From Xenorhabdus kozodoii (GTDB taxonomy: Bacteria; Pseudomonadota; Gammaproteobacteria; Enterobacterales; Enterobacteriaceae), in NCBI RefSeq assembly GCF_002632875.1, contig NZ_NJCX01000001.1, positions 234,524 through 298,523 of the forward strand: a DNA stretch of 64,000 nt, read 5' to 3'. The notes beneath the pieces were generated by a model. That model worked only from the letters and a program-made list of their open reading frames with translations, had not been told where the DNA came from and searched no databases. Shown here piece after piece: positions 47,945 through 58,445 of this stretch (the stretch's first letter is position 1; each line of letters begins with the position of its first letter). The position numbers and the translations under genes are program-made.

Positions 47945-49408
47945 TCATTTTTCATATTGTTTGTAACTTTGTTGTAATTGGCGCAATTGATCAATGCGGG
48001 CATCATACCGCTCTTGTTCATAACTGCCCAATTTTGCCAATGCACTGGCTTTGCTTAGCTGTTCTATCGCGGAGTCAAAATTACCTTGCAATGCCATGAT
48101 TTCCGCATAGGCGGCCAGTTCATCATTGTGTTTTCCTTGTGCACCGGCTGTCTTTCTTAAAAGTATCCAGGCATTAAGATCGTCAGGGTGGTTAAAGGTG
48201 TAACGAAACAGAAGTTGTGATGCCTGAGGGTACTTTTTGTCCATAAAATAGGCATTTGCGAGGTTAATTTGCAATACCGGTTTGTTTTTCTGCTTTTTAA
48301 GTGCATCCTGCAAGCGAGTGATAGCATTGGCATACTGTTTTTGTCCGATATCAATATCAGTCATTGTATCAATAAACCAAATATTATCCGGTTGCTTATC
48401 CAGTAATGGCGATAATATAGCCCTGGCCTCGGCATACTTTTTCTCTTCAGTAAGCAAAATGGCGCGTCCATAGGCCGCAGCAAGCTGTTCCTTGGCGGTT
48501 CCCTGGCTATATTTCTTTAGAAATTGATCAATGTAGGGACGTTGATCAGTTGAATACAGGGTTAAAATGCGCACACGGGCAAACAGAAAATCTTGAGAAT
48601 CTGAAACCGTTTTCGCTGGATATTGATTGGCCCGATTGCGGGCGTCAGATAAACGGCTGGCCGGTAATGGGTGAGTGTATAGCATTTCAGGGAGCTTGGA
48701 GCTGTAACGGGATTGATCGACCAATATTTGCATGAAATCAGGCATACCGTGGGGATCAAATCCCGCCCGACTGAGCGTCCGCATTCCAATTCGATCCGCT
48801 TCTTGCTCGTTCGCCTGAGTAAAACTGATTATGCCTTGTTGATAGCTTGCCAGTGTACCGCTAAGTGCTGCCATACCAGCCTGTGGATTGGCTATCATAA
48901 GCAGGATAGCACCCAATGTGCCCGTCCATGCCAGAGGGCGGGTACGTTTTTGTTCTTCCATCCATCGTGCTAAATGCCGTTGGGTAATATGGGATATCTC
49001 ATGTGCCATGACAGATGCCAGTTCACTTTCATTGCGGCTATAGCGAAATAAGCCCGAATGAAGAACAACATTACCACCGAAAAATGCGAGGGCATTAATA
49101 TTAGGGTTATCTATCAGATAGAAATGGAAAGGGGTTTTGACTGAATCGGCATGAGTGACTAATTTTTGGCCTAGCTGATTAATATATTGAGTCAGCAACG
49201 GGTCATAAATCAGAGGAGCCTGAGCCCTTATCGAGCGGATATATAAATCACCCATCACCATTTCCTGATTGATGCTGAGGGTTGCTCCGGCTGTCGTGCC
49301 GATATCAGGCAGTGAATCTTCAACCGGGGCAGAGAACACAGGAGGGTTCCCCCATAACAACAGGCTGATAAAAACGGTTATCAAAGATTTTTTTGACGTT
49401 TTTCTCAT
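47945..49408 (-). CDS. bepA: BepA, periplasmic metalloprotease and outer-membrane assembly chaperone
   Basis: 487 aa, the E. coli length. A signal peptide (about 1-27) exports it. The M48 zinc site is HEISH at 136-140, with a third ligand from NEQEADRIGMR near 200-205 and the regulatory His in LYTHPLPASRL near 246. The C-terminal half is TPR-like helices. In E. coli BepA helps LptD mature and degrades misfolded outer-membrane proteins on the BAM complex. The bamC gene is 3.5 kb away in the same cluster. Confidence 0.95.
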   Translation of the reverse strand: MRKTSKKSLITVFISLLLWGNPPVFSAPVEDSLPDIGTTAGATLSINQEMVMGDLYIRSIRAQAPLIYDPLLTQYINQLGQKLVTHADSVKTPFHFYLIDNPNINALAFFGGNVVLHSGLFRYSRNESELASVMAHEISHITQRHLARWMEEQKRTRPLAWTGTLGAILLMIANPQAGMAALSGTLASYQQGIISFTQANEQEADRIGMRTLSRAGFDPHGMPDFMQILVDQSRYSSKLPEMLYTHPLPASRLSDARNRANQYPAKTVSDSQDFLFARVRILTLYSTDQRPYIDQFLKKYSQGTAKEQLAAAYGRAILLTEEKKYAEARAILSPLLDKQPDNIWFIDTMTDIDIGQKQYANAITRLQDALKKQKNKPVLQINLANAYFMDKKYPQASQLLFRYTFNHPDDLNAWILLRKTAGAQGKHNDELAAYAEIMALQGNFDSAIEQLSKASALAKLGSYEQERYDARIDQLRQLQQSYKQYEK

Positions 49409-49556
49409 AAAGCGATTCTCATAAAATAGTGTGCTCCGTTTTTAGCTATCACTTTCATGAATACTTTTTATGATAGAAGAGTATCTTAAAATCATTAACT
49501 ATAATAAATTTTCGTGAAAAATACTTATTAAGTATTATCGCAAAGGAGTTGTGTTT

Positions 49557-50609
49557 ATGTTGGATATGGTTATGCAATGGTATCGTCGCCGTTTCGCTGA
49601 TCCACAAATTGTTGCATTATTAATCATTTTATTGGTTGGTTTTGGGATCATCTACTTCTTTAATGGCATTCTGGCGCCTGTTCTTGCAGCCATTGTGCTG
49701 GCTTATTTGTTAGAGTGGCCGACAGTACAATTGAGCAAGTTAGGATGTAGCCGTACTCTCTCGGTGGCCATTGTATTGACGGTTTTTATGGGGATCAGTG
49801 CGTTAATGATTTTGATTGTTGCCCCAACTGTCTGGCAACAAGGTTTAAATTTGTTTTCCGATCTTCCCAATATGATTAATCGATTTAATGAGTACGCGCA
49901 TACTTTACCCTCTCGTTATCCTGCCCTGGTCGATGCCGGCATAATCGATATGGTTGCTGATAATTTGCGTAGCAAACTCTCTTTGGCGGGGGAGTCCGTT
50001 TTTAAGTTTTCGGTTGCATCTCTGATTGGATTATTGGCACTGGCGATTTACCTGATCCTTGTCCCCTTGATGGTGTTCTTTCTGTTGAAAGATAAAAACC
50101 AAATGGTGGTGGCATTGAAACGTATATTGCCTCGCAATCGCAGTCTGGCAGGGAAAGTATGGCGCGAAATGAACCAGCAGATTACCAATTATATCCGCGG
50201 TAAAGTGACAGAAATGGTGATACTGACTCTCTGCACGTATGCGGTATTTGCCTTCTTTGGGTTGCGCTATTCCCTGTTGCTCGCCGTCTTAGTGGGTTTG
50301 TCTGTACTCGTTCCTTATATCGGCACCGTACTTGTTACCATGCCAGTGATTGTGGTGGCATTGTTTCAATGGGGATTTGGGGCTGATTTCTGGGCGCTAT
50401 TTGTCGCATATCTGGTGGTACAGGGGTTAGATGGCAATCTGCTTGTGCCAATCTTATTTTCGGAAGCCGTCAATCTTCATCCCCTTGTCATCATCCTTTC
50501 TGTTGTTATTTTTGGTGGATTATGGGGATTTTGGGGTGTTTTCTTTGCTATTCCACTTGCGACCTTAATCAAGGCGGTTATTCATGCCTGGCCAGAAGAA
50601 AAAGAGTGA
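49557..50609 (+). CDS. perM: PerM, AI-2E family membrane protein
   Basis: 350-aa protein with about eight membrane segments. MLDMVMQWYRRRFADPQIVALLIILLVGFG and DGNLLVPILFSEAVNLHPLVIILSVVIFGGLWGFWGVFFAIPLATLIKAVI are nearly identical to E. coli PerM, a putative permease with no proved substrate. ATG 49557 has AAAGGAG 8 bases upstream; a GTG at 49551 is too close to it. It is divergent from bepA. Confidence 0.92.
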   Translation: MLDMVMQWYRRRFADPQIVALLIILLVGFGIIYFFNGILAPVLAAIVLAYLLEWPTVQLSKLGCSRTLSVAIVLTVFMGISALMILIVAPTVWQQGLNLFSDLPNMINRFNEYAHTLPSRYPALVDAGIIDMVADNLRSKLSLAGESVFKFSVASLIGLLALAIYLILVPLMVFFLLKDKNQMVVALKRILPRNRSLAGKVWREMNQQITNYIRGKVTEMVILTLCTYAVFAFFGLRYSLLLAVLVGLSVLVPYIGTVLVTMPVIVVALFQWGFGADFWALFVAYLVVQGLDGNLLVPILFSEAVNLHPLVIILSVVIFGGLWGFWGVFFAIPLATLIKAVIHAWPEEKE

Positions 50610-50674
50610 CTATGGCAATGAGTAAGAACCAAATTGTTTTGAGTACGATGCCATAAAACAGCAAGCGCAAAAAT

Positions 50675-50704
50675 AAGTTGCCGCTTTATGACTTGCGGCA
50701 ACTT
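50675..50704. terminator. Terminator hairpin between perM and bcp
   Basis: AAGTTGCCGC (50675-50684) and GCGGCAACTT (50695-50704) form a perfect 10-bp stem between two converging genes; tails on both sides are A/T rich. Confidence 0.7.
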
Positions 50705-50732
50705 AAAAACTATTGCACCTGTAGTGACAGGA

Positions 50733-51206
50733 TCACGATGAATGTTGTTTCAGGTAATCCAATACAACCTGGTGATGTTCACTGGTTTTAAATTTATCAA
50801 AAACGTGTTCAATATTACCTTGTGGGTTAATTAAGAAACTGATGCGATGCATTCCGTCATAAGTTTTTCCCATGAACTGCTTTTTCCCCCACACACCAAA
50901 TTGTTCAGCAACTTGATGATCAATATCAGAAAGTAGTGTGAAGTTCAGCATCTCTTTTTCTACAAAGCGGGATAACTTTTCTGGTGCATCGGTGCTAATA
51001 CCCAGCACTTCAACATTGGCGTCTTTCAGCTTATCTATTGAGTCACGTAAGCCACATGCCTGAACAGTGCAGCCTGGTGTCATTGCTTTGGGATAAAAAT
51101 AAACTAAAACACGTTGGCCTTTGAAATCAGGTAAACTAATGGTTTCGCCATCTTGGTCAGGAAGGCTGAATTGAGGGGCCTTATCACCGGCTTTCAATGG
51201 GCTCAT
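50733..51206 (-). CDS. bcp: Thioredoxin-dependent thiol peroxidase Bcp
   Basis: Reduces hydrogen and organic peroxides using thioredoxin. 157 aa from MSPLKAGDKAPQFSLPDQDG (E. coli 156). The peroxidatic Cys46 and resolving Cys51 are in MTPGCTVQACGLRD. I use ATG 51206 because GGAG precedes it and the E. coli protein starts there; an upstream frame extension into gcvR is not coding. Follows gcvR closely in the same operon. Confidence 0.96.
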   Translation of the reverse strand: MSPLKAGDKAPQFSLPDQDGETISLPDFKGQRVLVYFYPKAMTPGCTVQACGLRDSIDKLKDANVEVLGISTDAPEKLSRFVEKEMLNFTLLSDIDHQVAEQFGVWGKKQFMGKTYDGMHRISFLINPQGNIEHVFDKFKTSEHHQVVLDYLKQHSS

Positions 51207-51220
51207 CACTCGTTCTCCGT

Positions 51221-51778
51221 TTAATCGTTTTGATTTAAAAGATTTTGTACCATAATACTGCCTTGTGCGTTTAATTCTGTACATAGATGATGAAAATTTT
51301 CTTTAAATATCGAGCCATTATCATCAAATGGGTTGTGGCCTGTAATTTGGATTTGCAGGCGGGCAGGGTGATCGCCTTCGGCTGGGTGAGTTTTTGATAT
51401 CAGTTCGGCGATATTAAAATCTTGGGTGGTAAATAAATTGGTAAAACGTTCAACAATGCCTGGTGAATCATTGACATCTACCTTAACGGTGATAGTTGAA
51501 GGAAATTTTTTCTGAACACCGCATCGAGTACGTTTCATCACGATGAGTAATTCAAGTTCTGCGCCCTTTTGCGGCAAGGTGGATTCGATCAACGTAATGG
51601 CGTTCCAGCTACCAGATAGCAACATGATAAAAGTAAATTCTTCGCCAAACATTGCTAACCGGCTGTCTTCAATATTACAGCCGCATGTACTCACGAGACG
51701 GGTGATAGTATTGACGATGCCGGGACGATCTGCACCCAGGGCGGTGATCACTAAAAAATGCGGTTCTGATGTTGGCAA
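51221..51778 (-). CDS. gcvR: GcvR, glycine cleavage system regulator
   Basis: 185-aa protein with two ACT domains (HFLVITALGADRPGIVNTITR near the start, and ITVKVDVNDSPGIVERFTNLF near 95). In E. coli GcvR binds GcvA and blocks its activation of gcvTHP when glycine is scarce. It is divergent from dapA and followed by bcp, as in E. coli. Confidence 0.95.
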   Translation of the reverse strand: MPTSEPHFLVITALGADRPGIVNTITRLVSTCGCNIEDSRLAMFGEEFTFIMLLSGSWNAITLIESTLPQKGAELELLIVMKRTRCGVQKKFPSTITVKVDVNDSPGIVERFTNLFTTQDFNIAELISKTHPAEGDHPARLQIQITGHNPFDDNGSIFKENFHHLCTELNAQGSIMVQNLLNQND

Positions 51779-52022
51779 AGCGATTTTCCTTTAATTTTAG
51801 TTGGTGATTGTTGTGGAGGTTGTGTTTAAACATAAAAAATGATCAAGGGAAGGTCAATCGCATTTGTCGCGAGAGCAAAATTATAATTTCTGTTTAATTG
51901 GCTACACTTGATATTAACAAAATTCATTGAAATCGCGTGGTTAAAGAGTTTTCTTCTGTCTGACAAGAAAGTACCATGAACTTCTCATTTGCAGTTTTAG
52001 GTTTAACTAAGGGGAAATGGCA

Positions 52023-52922
52023 ATGGTAAGCAATCATTCTGGTTTCACAGGCAGTATAGTTGCATTGATAACACCGATGGACTCCGCAGGTCAGATTGAT
52101 AAGGCCAGTTTGAGGAAATTAGTTGATTATCATATCGCCAGTGGTACATCTGCGATTGTGTCTGTTGGAACAACGGGCGAGTGTGCAACACTTAACCATG
52201 ACGAACACGTTGATGTTGTACTGACAACGCTGGAAATCGCTGATGGGCGTATTCCGGTGATTGCAGGAACAGGGGCAAATGCTACAGCAGAAGCCATCTC
52301 TCTGACTAACCGTTTCGAAAACACCGGTGTTGTGGGTTGCCTGTCAGTCACACCTTATTATAATAGACCCTCACAGGAAGGTTTATATTTGCACTATAAG
52401 GCAATAGCTGAGAATACTGACTTACCACAAATTCTGTATAATGTGCCATCTCGTACCGGATGTGATTTATTGCCGCCGACCGTTGCTCGCTTGGCGAAAC
52501 TGAAAAATATTGTTGCACTTAAGGAAGCGACGGGGAACTTAAGTCGTGTTAGTCAGATCCAAGAATTGGTTAGTGATGAAAATTTCATTCTCCTGAGTGG
52601 TGATGATGCAAGTTTTGTCGACTTTATGCAGCTTGGTGGTAAGGGCGTTATTTCTGTCACTGCAAATGTTGCGGCAGCAGAAATGGCACGGGTGTGTGAA
52701 TTGTCTAAGCAAGGTGAATTTTTGCCAGCTCGTGACCTGAATAACCAACTGATGGAATTGCATCATCAATTATTTGTTGAACCTAGCCCGACGCCAGTGA
52801 AGTGGGCTTGTCGCCAATTGGGGTTGATTGCCGATGATACATTGCGTTTACCCATGGTTCCGTTAACGCAAGAAGGGCAAATTCCAGTTGGCAGGGCCTT
52901 GAAAGTAGCTGGATTACTGTAA
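52023..52922 (+). CDS. dapA: 4-hydroxy-tetrahydrodipicolinate synthase DapA
   Basis: Condenses pyruvate and aspartate semialdehyde in the lysine/diaminopimelate pathway. 299 aa from [23 protein letters not shown]-barrel family signatures: [18 protein letters not shown] and [13 protein letters not shown], and the Schiff-base Lys in [16 protein letters not shown] 52023 is chosen with AAGGGG 8 bases upstream; ATG 52017 is only 2 bases from it. It is followed by bamC after 17 bases, likely one operon. Confidence 0.96.
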   Translation: MVSNHSGFTGSIVALITPMDSAGQIDKASLRKLVDYHIASGTSAIVSVGTTGECATLNHDEHVDVVLTTLEIADGRIPVIAGTGANATAEAISLTNRFENTGVVGCLSVTPYYNRPSQEGLYLHYKAIAENTDLPQILYNVPSRTGCDLLPPTVARLAKLKNIVALKEATGNLSRVSQIQELVSDENFILLSGDDASFVDFMQLGGKGVISVTANVAAAEMARVCELSKQGEFLPARDLNNQLMELHHQLFVEPSPTPVKWACRQLGLIADDTLRLPMVPLTQEGQIPVGRALKVAGLL

Positions 52923-52939
52923 ATATTTAGGGAATTTTA

Positions 52940-53986
52940 ATGGCAACATTATTGCAAAAATCGAAGGTCATGAAAGTTGCTGGTCTGTCATTGGTGGTTT
53001 TTTTAGCTGCCTGCTCCAGCGATCAGCGCTATAAACGTCAGGTAAGCGGGGATCAATCCTATCTTGACGCGCCTCCACTGAAACTGTTAAACGTTCCTGC
53101 GGGAATGATATTGCCGTTGCAAAATGGTGAGTACAATATTCCGACACTGGATGCAGCAGGGACTGTGGGTAAAGATTTGGATATACGTCCTCCATTGCAA
53201 GCTCTTGCATTATTGACAGGTTCCCGCGTTGAAAATAGTGCTAACAGCAGTAAGTTGTTGCTTGAAAACACTCCTGAATACAACAATTTATGGTCGCAGG
53301 TAAACAAGGTGCTGGCGGAAGACGGGTATAAAATCAGCCATAAAGATGACGCTGCACAAACCTTGACGACTGATTGGATTACCTGGCAACGGGCAGATGA
53401 AAATGTTCCTTATCAGGGGCGTTACCGCATTTCAGTCACCAAACAGGATTACCAAATCGCGCTATCTGTCGCAAATGAAGGTTTGAAACAGGCAGACAAG
53501 GAAATTACCGATCCGGTACAAATCCGGCGTTACAATATAGTGATGCTGAATAAATTGGCGAGTGACTTAAGCCGGCAACAAGAAACCGCGGGCCTGAGCG
53601 GTGCTAAAAATTCAGGGCCATTATCTGTACAAAGCGGTAGTGATAATACCGGGTTGCCGCAAATTATCGTGCGTGCACCCTATAACATAGTCTGGAACAG
53701 ATTGCCATACGCGTTGGAAAGCATAGGCATGAAAGTCACGGATCGCACTCGTTCCACCGGAGCGATAGAAGTGACTTATGGAGAACGCAGTGCCTCTGAT
53801 TGGAAAGCGCTGGGAGTGGAAGCGCCGTCGATCCGCGGAGGAAATTATAAGTTACAGGTGGGGGATTTGGATAACCGAAGCAGCCTGCAATTTATCAGTG
53901 ACAATGGTAAGCCATTGACCCAATCTGAAAATGATCAAATGGTGGCTGCGCTAGAAGCCGCATTTAGTCAATCCAAAGAGAAATAA
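52940..53986 (+). CDS. bamC: BamC, outer-membrane assembly lipoprotein
   Basis: 348-aa lipoprotein of the BAM complex. The signal peptide ends in lipobox LAAC, lipidated Cys25. The unstructured N-terminal region SSDQRYKRQVSGDQSYLDAPPLKLLNVPAGMILP binds BamD in E. coli; two helix-grip domains follow (about 100-215 and 230-345, with KLQVGDLDNRSSLQFI). Gene order dapA-bamC-purC is conserved. A terminator follows. Confidence 0.95.
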   Translation: MATLLQKSKVMKVAGLSLVVFLAACSSDQRYKRQVSGDQSYLDAPPLKLLNVPAGMILPLQNGEYNIPTLDAAGTVGKDLDIRPPLQALALLTGSRVENSANSSKLLLENTPEYNNLWSQVNKVLAEDGYKISHKDDAAQTLTTDWITWQRADENVPYQGRYRISVTKQDYQIALSVANEGLKQADKEITDPVQIRRYNIVMLNKLASDLSRQQETAGLSGAKNSGPLSVQSGSDNTGLPQIIVRAPYNIVWNRLPYALESIGMKVTDRTRSTGAIEVTYGERSASDWKALGVEAPSIRGGNYKLQVGDLDNRSSLQFISDNGKPLTQSENDQMVAALEAAFSQSKEK

Positions 53987-53990
53987 TCTA

Positions 53991-54020
53991 TAAAGGGGCC
54001 TAAGGCCCCTTTATATTTTG
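53991..54020 (+). terminator. Terminator of dapA-bamC
   Basis: AAAGGGGCC (53992-54000), loop TAA, GGCCCCTTT (54004-54012), then TATATTTT. Confidence 0.9.
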
Positions 54021-54077
54021 GCTGAGTTTTTTGTTTAATTAGTTACGTTTAAAGACGTCATATTTCTGGAGTGTAAG

Positions 54078-54791
54078 ATGCAGAAAAAAGCTGAGTTGTA
54101 TCGTGGAAAGGCAAAAACAGTGTATGCCACTGATAATCCTGATTTACTTGTGCTGGAATTCCGTAATGATACATCAGCATTGGATGGTGAACGCATTGAA
54201 CAGTTCGACCGCAAGGGAATGGTGAATAATAAATTCAATCATTTCATTATGAGCAAACTGGAAGAGGCGGGCATTCCGACGCAAATGGAGCGACTGTTAT
54301 CAGATAATGAATCCTTGGTGAAAAAACTGGATATGGTGCCTGTTGAGTGCGTTATTCGTAACCGTGCCGCAGGTTCCCTTGTTAAGCGACTGGGGGTGGA
54401 AGAGGGAATAGTGCTTAACCCGCCACTGTTTGACCTGTTTCTGAAAGATGATGCCAAACACGATCCTATGGTCAATGAATCCTACTGTGAAACATTCGGG
54501 TGGGTGAGCAAAGCGCATTTATCTGAAATGAAGCGTCTGAGCTACAAGGCCAATGAAGTATTGAGCAAACTGTTTGATGATGCGGGCCTGATTCTGGTGG
54601 ATTTTAAATTAGAGTTTGGTTTATTTAAGGGGCAGGTCATATTGGGCGATGAATTTTCACCGGATGGTAGCCGCTTATGGGATAAGCAGACGATGGATAA
54701 AATGGATAAAGATCGTTTTCGCCAAAGTCTTGGTGGCTTGATCGAAGCGTATGAGGAAGTAGCACGTCGTATTGGCGTTATTTTGGATTAA
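54078..54791 (+). CDS. purC: SAICAR synthetase PurC
   Basis: Joins CAIR and aspartate with ATP in purine synthesis. 237 aa, the E. coli length. Signatures: [51 protein letters not shown], and [36 protein letters not shown] precedes the ATG. I see no good PurR palindrome upstream; a weak ACGTTT sits in the spacer. Confidence 0.97.
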   Translation: MQKKAELYRGKAKTVYATDNPDLLVLEFRNDTSALDGERIEQFDRKGMVNNKFNHFIMSKLEEAGIPTQMERLLSDNESLVKKLDMVPVECVIRNRAAGSLVKRLGVEEGIVLNPPLFDLFLKDDAKHDPMVNESYCETFGWVSKAHLSEMKRLSYKANEVLSKLFDDAGLILVDFKLEFGLFKGQVILGDEFSPDGSRLWDKQTMDKMDKDRFRQSLGGLIEAYEEVARRIGVILD

Positions 54792-54803
54792 CGACGCAAA
54801 CGA

Positions 54804-54860
54804 TTACCTGAAAAGTATCAGGTAAAATAGCAGGATGCCCGATGATAAAAGGGCATCCTG
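54804..54860 (+). terminator. Two tandem hairpins after purC
   Basis: TTACCTGA/TCAGGTAA (54804-54825) and CAGGATGCCC/GGGCATCCTG (54831-54860). The second has a weak T tail; together they should end purC and perhaps the opposing lipoprotein gene. Confidence 0.7.
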
Positions 54861-54891
54861 TCTCTGGTGGACATATTAAGTCAATTTTAGT

Positions 54892-55245
54892 TTAGAGCAG
54901 GGACTTGGTTTGTTGTTTCCAGCCTTTTTGTTGCATGCAGTTGTAATAAAACCCACTTCTGGAATCCTGATTAACATCTATCACGTAACTTTCAGTCATG
55001 GGAATACTTTGGTAGTAATAACCGTCTTTTCCACATTGGACACCATTCACGCAAGGTTGCCGCACTGTTTTTATCTGTGATCGTTGGGCGACTTCGTTTT
55101 TTACAGGAAATAAACTTGATGCTGACAGATGGCATTCAGCAGTAGCTTCACTGAAAGGAACAGGATTACTCGTTGCGGGTACCCATTGAGTGGTACAACC
55201 CGCTAATGAGAGACAGATTATTATGGAGGAGGTTAATTTTTTCAT
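54892..55245 (-). CDS. Small lipoprotein of unknown function
   Basis: 117 aa. MKKLTSSIIICLSLAGC gives a lipobox with lipidated Cys17. The mature part has several Cys (TAECHLS, RQPCVNGVQCGKDG, YYNCMQQKGW), which could make disulfides. The end FYYNCMQQKGWKQQ is of the C-M-x-x-x-G-W type often seen at the end of small enterobacterial or phage lipoproteins. An upstream TTG at 55275 is less likely. No close family named. Confidence 0.6.
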   Translation of the reverse strand: MKKLTSSIIICLSLAGCTTQWVPATSNPVPFSEATAECHLSASSLFPVKNEVAQRSQIKTVRQPCVNGVQCGKDGYYYQSIPMTESYVIDVNQDSRSGFYYNCMQQKGWKQQTKSLL

Positions 55246-55583
55246 ATCGTTTATATGAACGCATCTGAGCTGCAAGGCACTTCTTACAATCTTTCTGCAT
55301 TCGCCTTAATAAAAATGTTGGTGTTTAAAGATTACACTATCAAGAAACAACGTTGTGTCTTGATTTGTGTGAGTAATTATTTATCGATGTGATTGCTTAA
55401 AGCAAGAGGGTTAACAAATTGCCAGTCGCTACGCTATTTAGCCAATCTTGGGATGGTACTTTATAAATATTTTTGATTAAGTACAAAAATTTTAAGTTAT
55501 CATCTTGTCCGTGCCAGAATTTATGCTGCCTGACATAAAAAATCAAACATTGTCCTATCGAGGTTTACAGGAAATAAAAACTC
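55246..55583. other. Spacer with a 26-bp near-palindrome
   Basis: About 340 bases without a gene. At 55339-55364 a near-perfect palindrome has arms ATCAAGA and TCTTGAT around a AACAAC/GTTGTG core, suggestive of an operator or attenuator. Promoters for both flanking genes must lie here. Confidence 0.45.
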
Positions 55584-56036
55584 ATGAGCCATATCGATCC
55601 CACTTTACTTATTTTGCTCGTGCTTGCAGGGCTTGGCATCATTAGTCATAACATAACAGTGACACTTGCCATGTTATTTCTGCTGGTTGTTCGTATCACG
55701 CCATTGAATCAGTTTTTCCCTTGGTTGGAAAAATATGGCTTAACGATAGGTATCCTGATTCTGACTGTAGGAGTCATGGCACCTATCGCAAGCGGAAAAA
55801 TCTCAGCGCAGGAAATTCTTGGTTCTTTCTTAAATTGGAAATCACTGTTAGCCATTGCTGTTGGCGTCATGGTGTCGTGGTTGGGAAGCCGTGGTGTGAC
55901 TTTAATGTCTAGCCAGCCTTCTACCGTGGCTGGATTACTGGTCGGCACGGTGTTAGGTGTGGCTCTGTTTAGGGGCGTTCCTGTCGGCCCCCTGATTGCT
56001 GCTGGTCTTTTATCGCTCATGATTGGTAAGTCATGA
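55584..56036 (+). CDS. yeaL: YeaL-like DUF441 membrane protein
   Basis: 150-aa protein with about four hydrophobic segments ([84 protein letters not shown]). It is close to E. coli YeaL throughout. Function unknown. Its stop overlaps the tmcA start by 4 bases (ATGA), so the two are cotranslated here, which differs from E. coli, where the genes are apart. Confidence 0.9.
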   Translation: MSHIDPTLLILLVLAGLGIISHNITVTLAMLFLLVVRITPLNQFFPWLEKYGLTIGILILTVGVMAPIASGKISAQEILGSFLNWKSLLAIAVGVMVSWLGSRGVTLMSSQPSTVAGLLVGTVLGVALFRGVPVGPLIAAGLLSLMIGKS

Positions 56037-58186
56037 CGGTGCGGGTAACTATTAGTGCGTGGACAATGTTGCAGACACAGATGCAACAGCAGGGACAACG
56101 CCGTTTGGTCGTTTTGAGTGGTGAGCCGCAATGGAGTGAATCGATTGTTAATCAGCTAGCAAAACAGTTTCAGGGGGATTGGCTTACGGTTTCCGCTCAC
56201 TTATCCGGTGCGGTTGATCCAACAAAAGCCGTCCGCTTACTGGGACGTGAATTCTTGCATGGTGTTTTTGATGCCACTCAAGGATTTAATGCGGAAGCAT
56301 TGGCAATACTGGCTGGCACGCTAAAAGCGGGAAGCTGGTTGGTGATGTGCGTACCCGCCTGGACACAATGGCCAGAACAGCCTGATGAAGATAGTTTGCG
56401 CTGGAATGAATCGGCTGGTGTTATTTCGACGCCGAATTTTATTCGCCATATTCAGCAGCAAGTCCTTGCGTTCCCTGAAGTCTTATTATGGCGTCAGGAG
56501 ATCCCTTTTCAGATATCCCGAATGTCCCTGTTACCTGAAACTGGGGCATGGCAGAGGCCTGATGGCAACCCAATAGCAAGCCAGCAATCCATTCTTGACG
56601 AGTTGTTACAGGCGACACACGGTGTCTGGGTGATCACTGCACCGCGAGGCAGGGGAAAATCGGCTCTGGCAGGCATGTTAGTGCGATATTGGCAAGGCCA
56701 ATGTTGGTTATGTGCCCCTGCCAAAATAACCACAGAAGTGATCCGACGTTACGCTGGCATGCCCGATTTTGCTGGACAACAATCTTTAGAACACGAAACG
56801 CCTTTTTGGGCGGTGGACAATTTATTGAAATATTGTCGGGCGAAAGAAGGTCAGCGGGAAAATAACAGTGATGCTGATTGGCTATTGATTGACGAAGCCG
56901 CGGCGATCCCTACATCACAATTAGCGGAATTGATCCGCCATTTCCCACGGGTATTATTGATTTCAACCGTTCAGGGTTACGAGGGCACGGGACGCGGTTT
57001 TTTGTTGAAACTTTGTGCTAAATTGCCTGGTTGCCATATTCGTGAATTGAAAACGCCTATGCGCTGGGCTGAAAATGATCCCTTGGAAGCATGGCTGGAT
57101 AGCGCCCTGTTATTCGACGATCAACAGCCCGTTGATGGCACGCGATTCAGCGCAGAAAAATTGCATGTTCACCCGATCTATCAGCCTGAATGGTTACAAC
57201 ATCCCACATTATTGCGCCAATTTTATGGTTTATTAACCAGTGCCCATTACCGCACATCACCCCTTGACCTGCGGCGATTAATGGATGGTAACGGAATGAC
57301 ATTTCTGGCCGCCCTTGCCCGTTTTTCAGCGCATAAGCGCCAATTGGTTGGCGCTTTGTGGATGGTGGACGAAGGGGGATTGTCACAGACATTGGCGCAT
57401 GAGATCTGGGCGGGGCGTCGGCGGCCAAGGGGAAATTTGGTGGCTCAATCCCTGGCGGCACATAGCGGTTTTCCGCAGGCTGCAACCTTGCGATCACAGC
57501 GGATCAGCCGCATTGCCGTGCAGGCTCAGTATCGCCGTTGTGGTATCGCACGACATTTGATAACCCAGCAATGTCAGGCAGCCAGTCAGCAAAAGCTGGA
57601 TTTCCTCTCTGTCAGTTTTGGTTATACCGCTGAGCTGTGGGCTCTTTGGCAAAAGTGTGGTTTTCGTCTGGTGAGAATGGGTAGCCACCGGGAAGCGAGT
57701 AGTGGTTGCTATGCCGCGATGGCTGTCTTGCCTTTGAGTGAACAGGGGGAACAGTTTACCCAATCCGCGCAACAGCGATTATCCAGAGACGCTCGTGAAT
57801 TGGGATCGTTACTCGGCTTTACCTTGCCCGTTGAGCATGATAATGACGAACGGCTCAACGACAGCGATTGGCAGGAGTTGGCCGGGTTTGCATTTGCCCA
57901 TCGCCCCCTGTCAGCATCTTATTTTGCATTGCAAAGGCTATTGCTGGAGAGCAACTTAGCTTTGCCTGCGTTGAGAAAGCATCTTCAACAGCGGTTAAGT
58001 GTCGAACAATGCGTCCGTGACTTATCGCTGAGTGGCCGAAAGGCATTATTGGAACATTGGCGGGAAGAAACCGCAGGTGCATTGGCAAGCATAGATAAAA
58101 TGCTTGCCAGACACTGGAAAGATTGGGTTATTTCTTGCGATCCTGCTGCGGCCAATCATCCTCATCCTCATCCCATTGAGCGTTAA
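56033..58186 (+). CDS. tmcA: TmcA, tRNA-Met cytidine N4-acetyltransferase
   Basis: Makes N4-acetylcytidine at the wobble base of elongator tRNA-Met with acetyl-CoA and ATP or GTP. 717 aa (E. coli 671). N-terminal DUF1726 domain, Walker [14 protein letters not shown] near residue 203, Walker [31 protein letters not shown] domain with [21 protein letters not shown] near 490, and a C-terminal tRNA-binding domain. The C-terminus ends HPHPHPIER, read through the 3' end of the opposing ypfN gene (59-base overlap). Confidence 0.95.
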   Translation: MTVRVTISAWTMLQTQMQQQGQRRLVVLSGEPQWSESIVNQLAKQFQGDWLTVSAHLSGAVDPTKAVRLLGREFLHGVFDATQGFNAEALAILAGTLKAGSWLVMCVPAWTQWPEQPDEDSLRWNESAGVISTPNFIRHIQQQVLAFPEVLLWRQEIPFQISRMSLLPETGAWQRPDGNPIASQQSILDELLQATHGVWVITAPRGRGKSALAGMLVRYWQGQCWLCAPAKITTEVIRRYAGMPDFAGQQSLEHETPFWAVDNLLKYCRAKEGQRENNSDADWLLIDEAAAIPTSQLAELIRHFPRVLLISTVQGYEGTGRGFLLKLCAKLPGCHIRELKTPMRWAENDPLEAWLDSALLFDDQQPVDGTRFSAEKLHVHPIYQPEWLQHPTLLRQFYGLLTSAHYRTSPLDLRRLMDGNGMTFLAALARFSAHKRQLVGALWMVDEGGLSQTLAHEIWAGRRRPRGNLVAQSLAAHSGFPQAATLRSQRISRIAVQAQYRRCGIARHLITQQCQAASQQKLDFLSVSFGYTAELWALWQKCGFRLVRMGSHREASSGCYAAMAVLPLSEQGEQFTQSAQQRLSRDARELGSLLGFTLPVEHDNDERLNDSDWQELAGFAFAHRPLSASYFALQRLLLESNLALPALRKHLQQRLSVEQCVRDLSLSGRKALLEHWREETAGALASIDKMLARHWKDWVISCDPAAANHPHPHPIER

Positions 58187-58325
58187 AATCTCGGTGTGGA
58201 GGCAATTCGGGTTTATCTTCTAAGAAAGTTTTTTTATCGACGCGACTGAGTGCTTTTACCGCATTCACAATAATACCGATGAGCACCAGCAGTACAATCC
58301 ACCAATAATCTATCAACCATTGCAT
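58128..58325 (-). CDS. ypfN: YpfN small membrane protein
   Basis: 65 aa (E. coli 66). One membrane helix ([17 protein letters not shown]) and a charged acidic tail: [34 protein letters not shown]. It matches E. coli YpfN in every block, but no function is known. The last 59 bases overlap the tmcA 3' end tail to tail, so both proteins are coded on opposite strands there. Confidence 0.88.
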   Translation of the reverse strand: MQWLIDYWWIVLLVLIGIIVNAVKALSRVDKKTFLEDKPELPPHRDFNAQWDEDEDDWPQQDRKK

Positions 58326-58348
58326 GGTATTTTCCTCAGAATGTTAAG

Positions 58349-58366
58349 AGCCTCTTCTATGAGGCT
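58349..58366 (-). terminator. Weak hairpin after the M15 peptidase gene
   Basis: AGCCTC (58349-58354) and GAGGCT (58361-58366), 6-bp stem, little T tail. Confidence 0.35.
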
Positions 58367-58445
58367 TGGGAGCCTAATGTGTCATTTCTGTGAATCAATG
58401 AGTATGCATAACCCGCTAGTTTGCTGAACTGTCATGATGGTCTTC

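Noticed and set aside
54021-54077. PurR box upstream of purC
   Set aside because: Only ACGTTT is present; the palindromic GCAAACG-CGTTTGC structure is missing.
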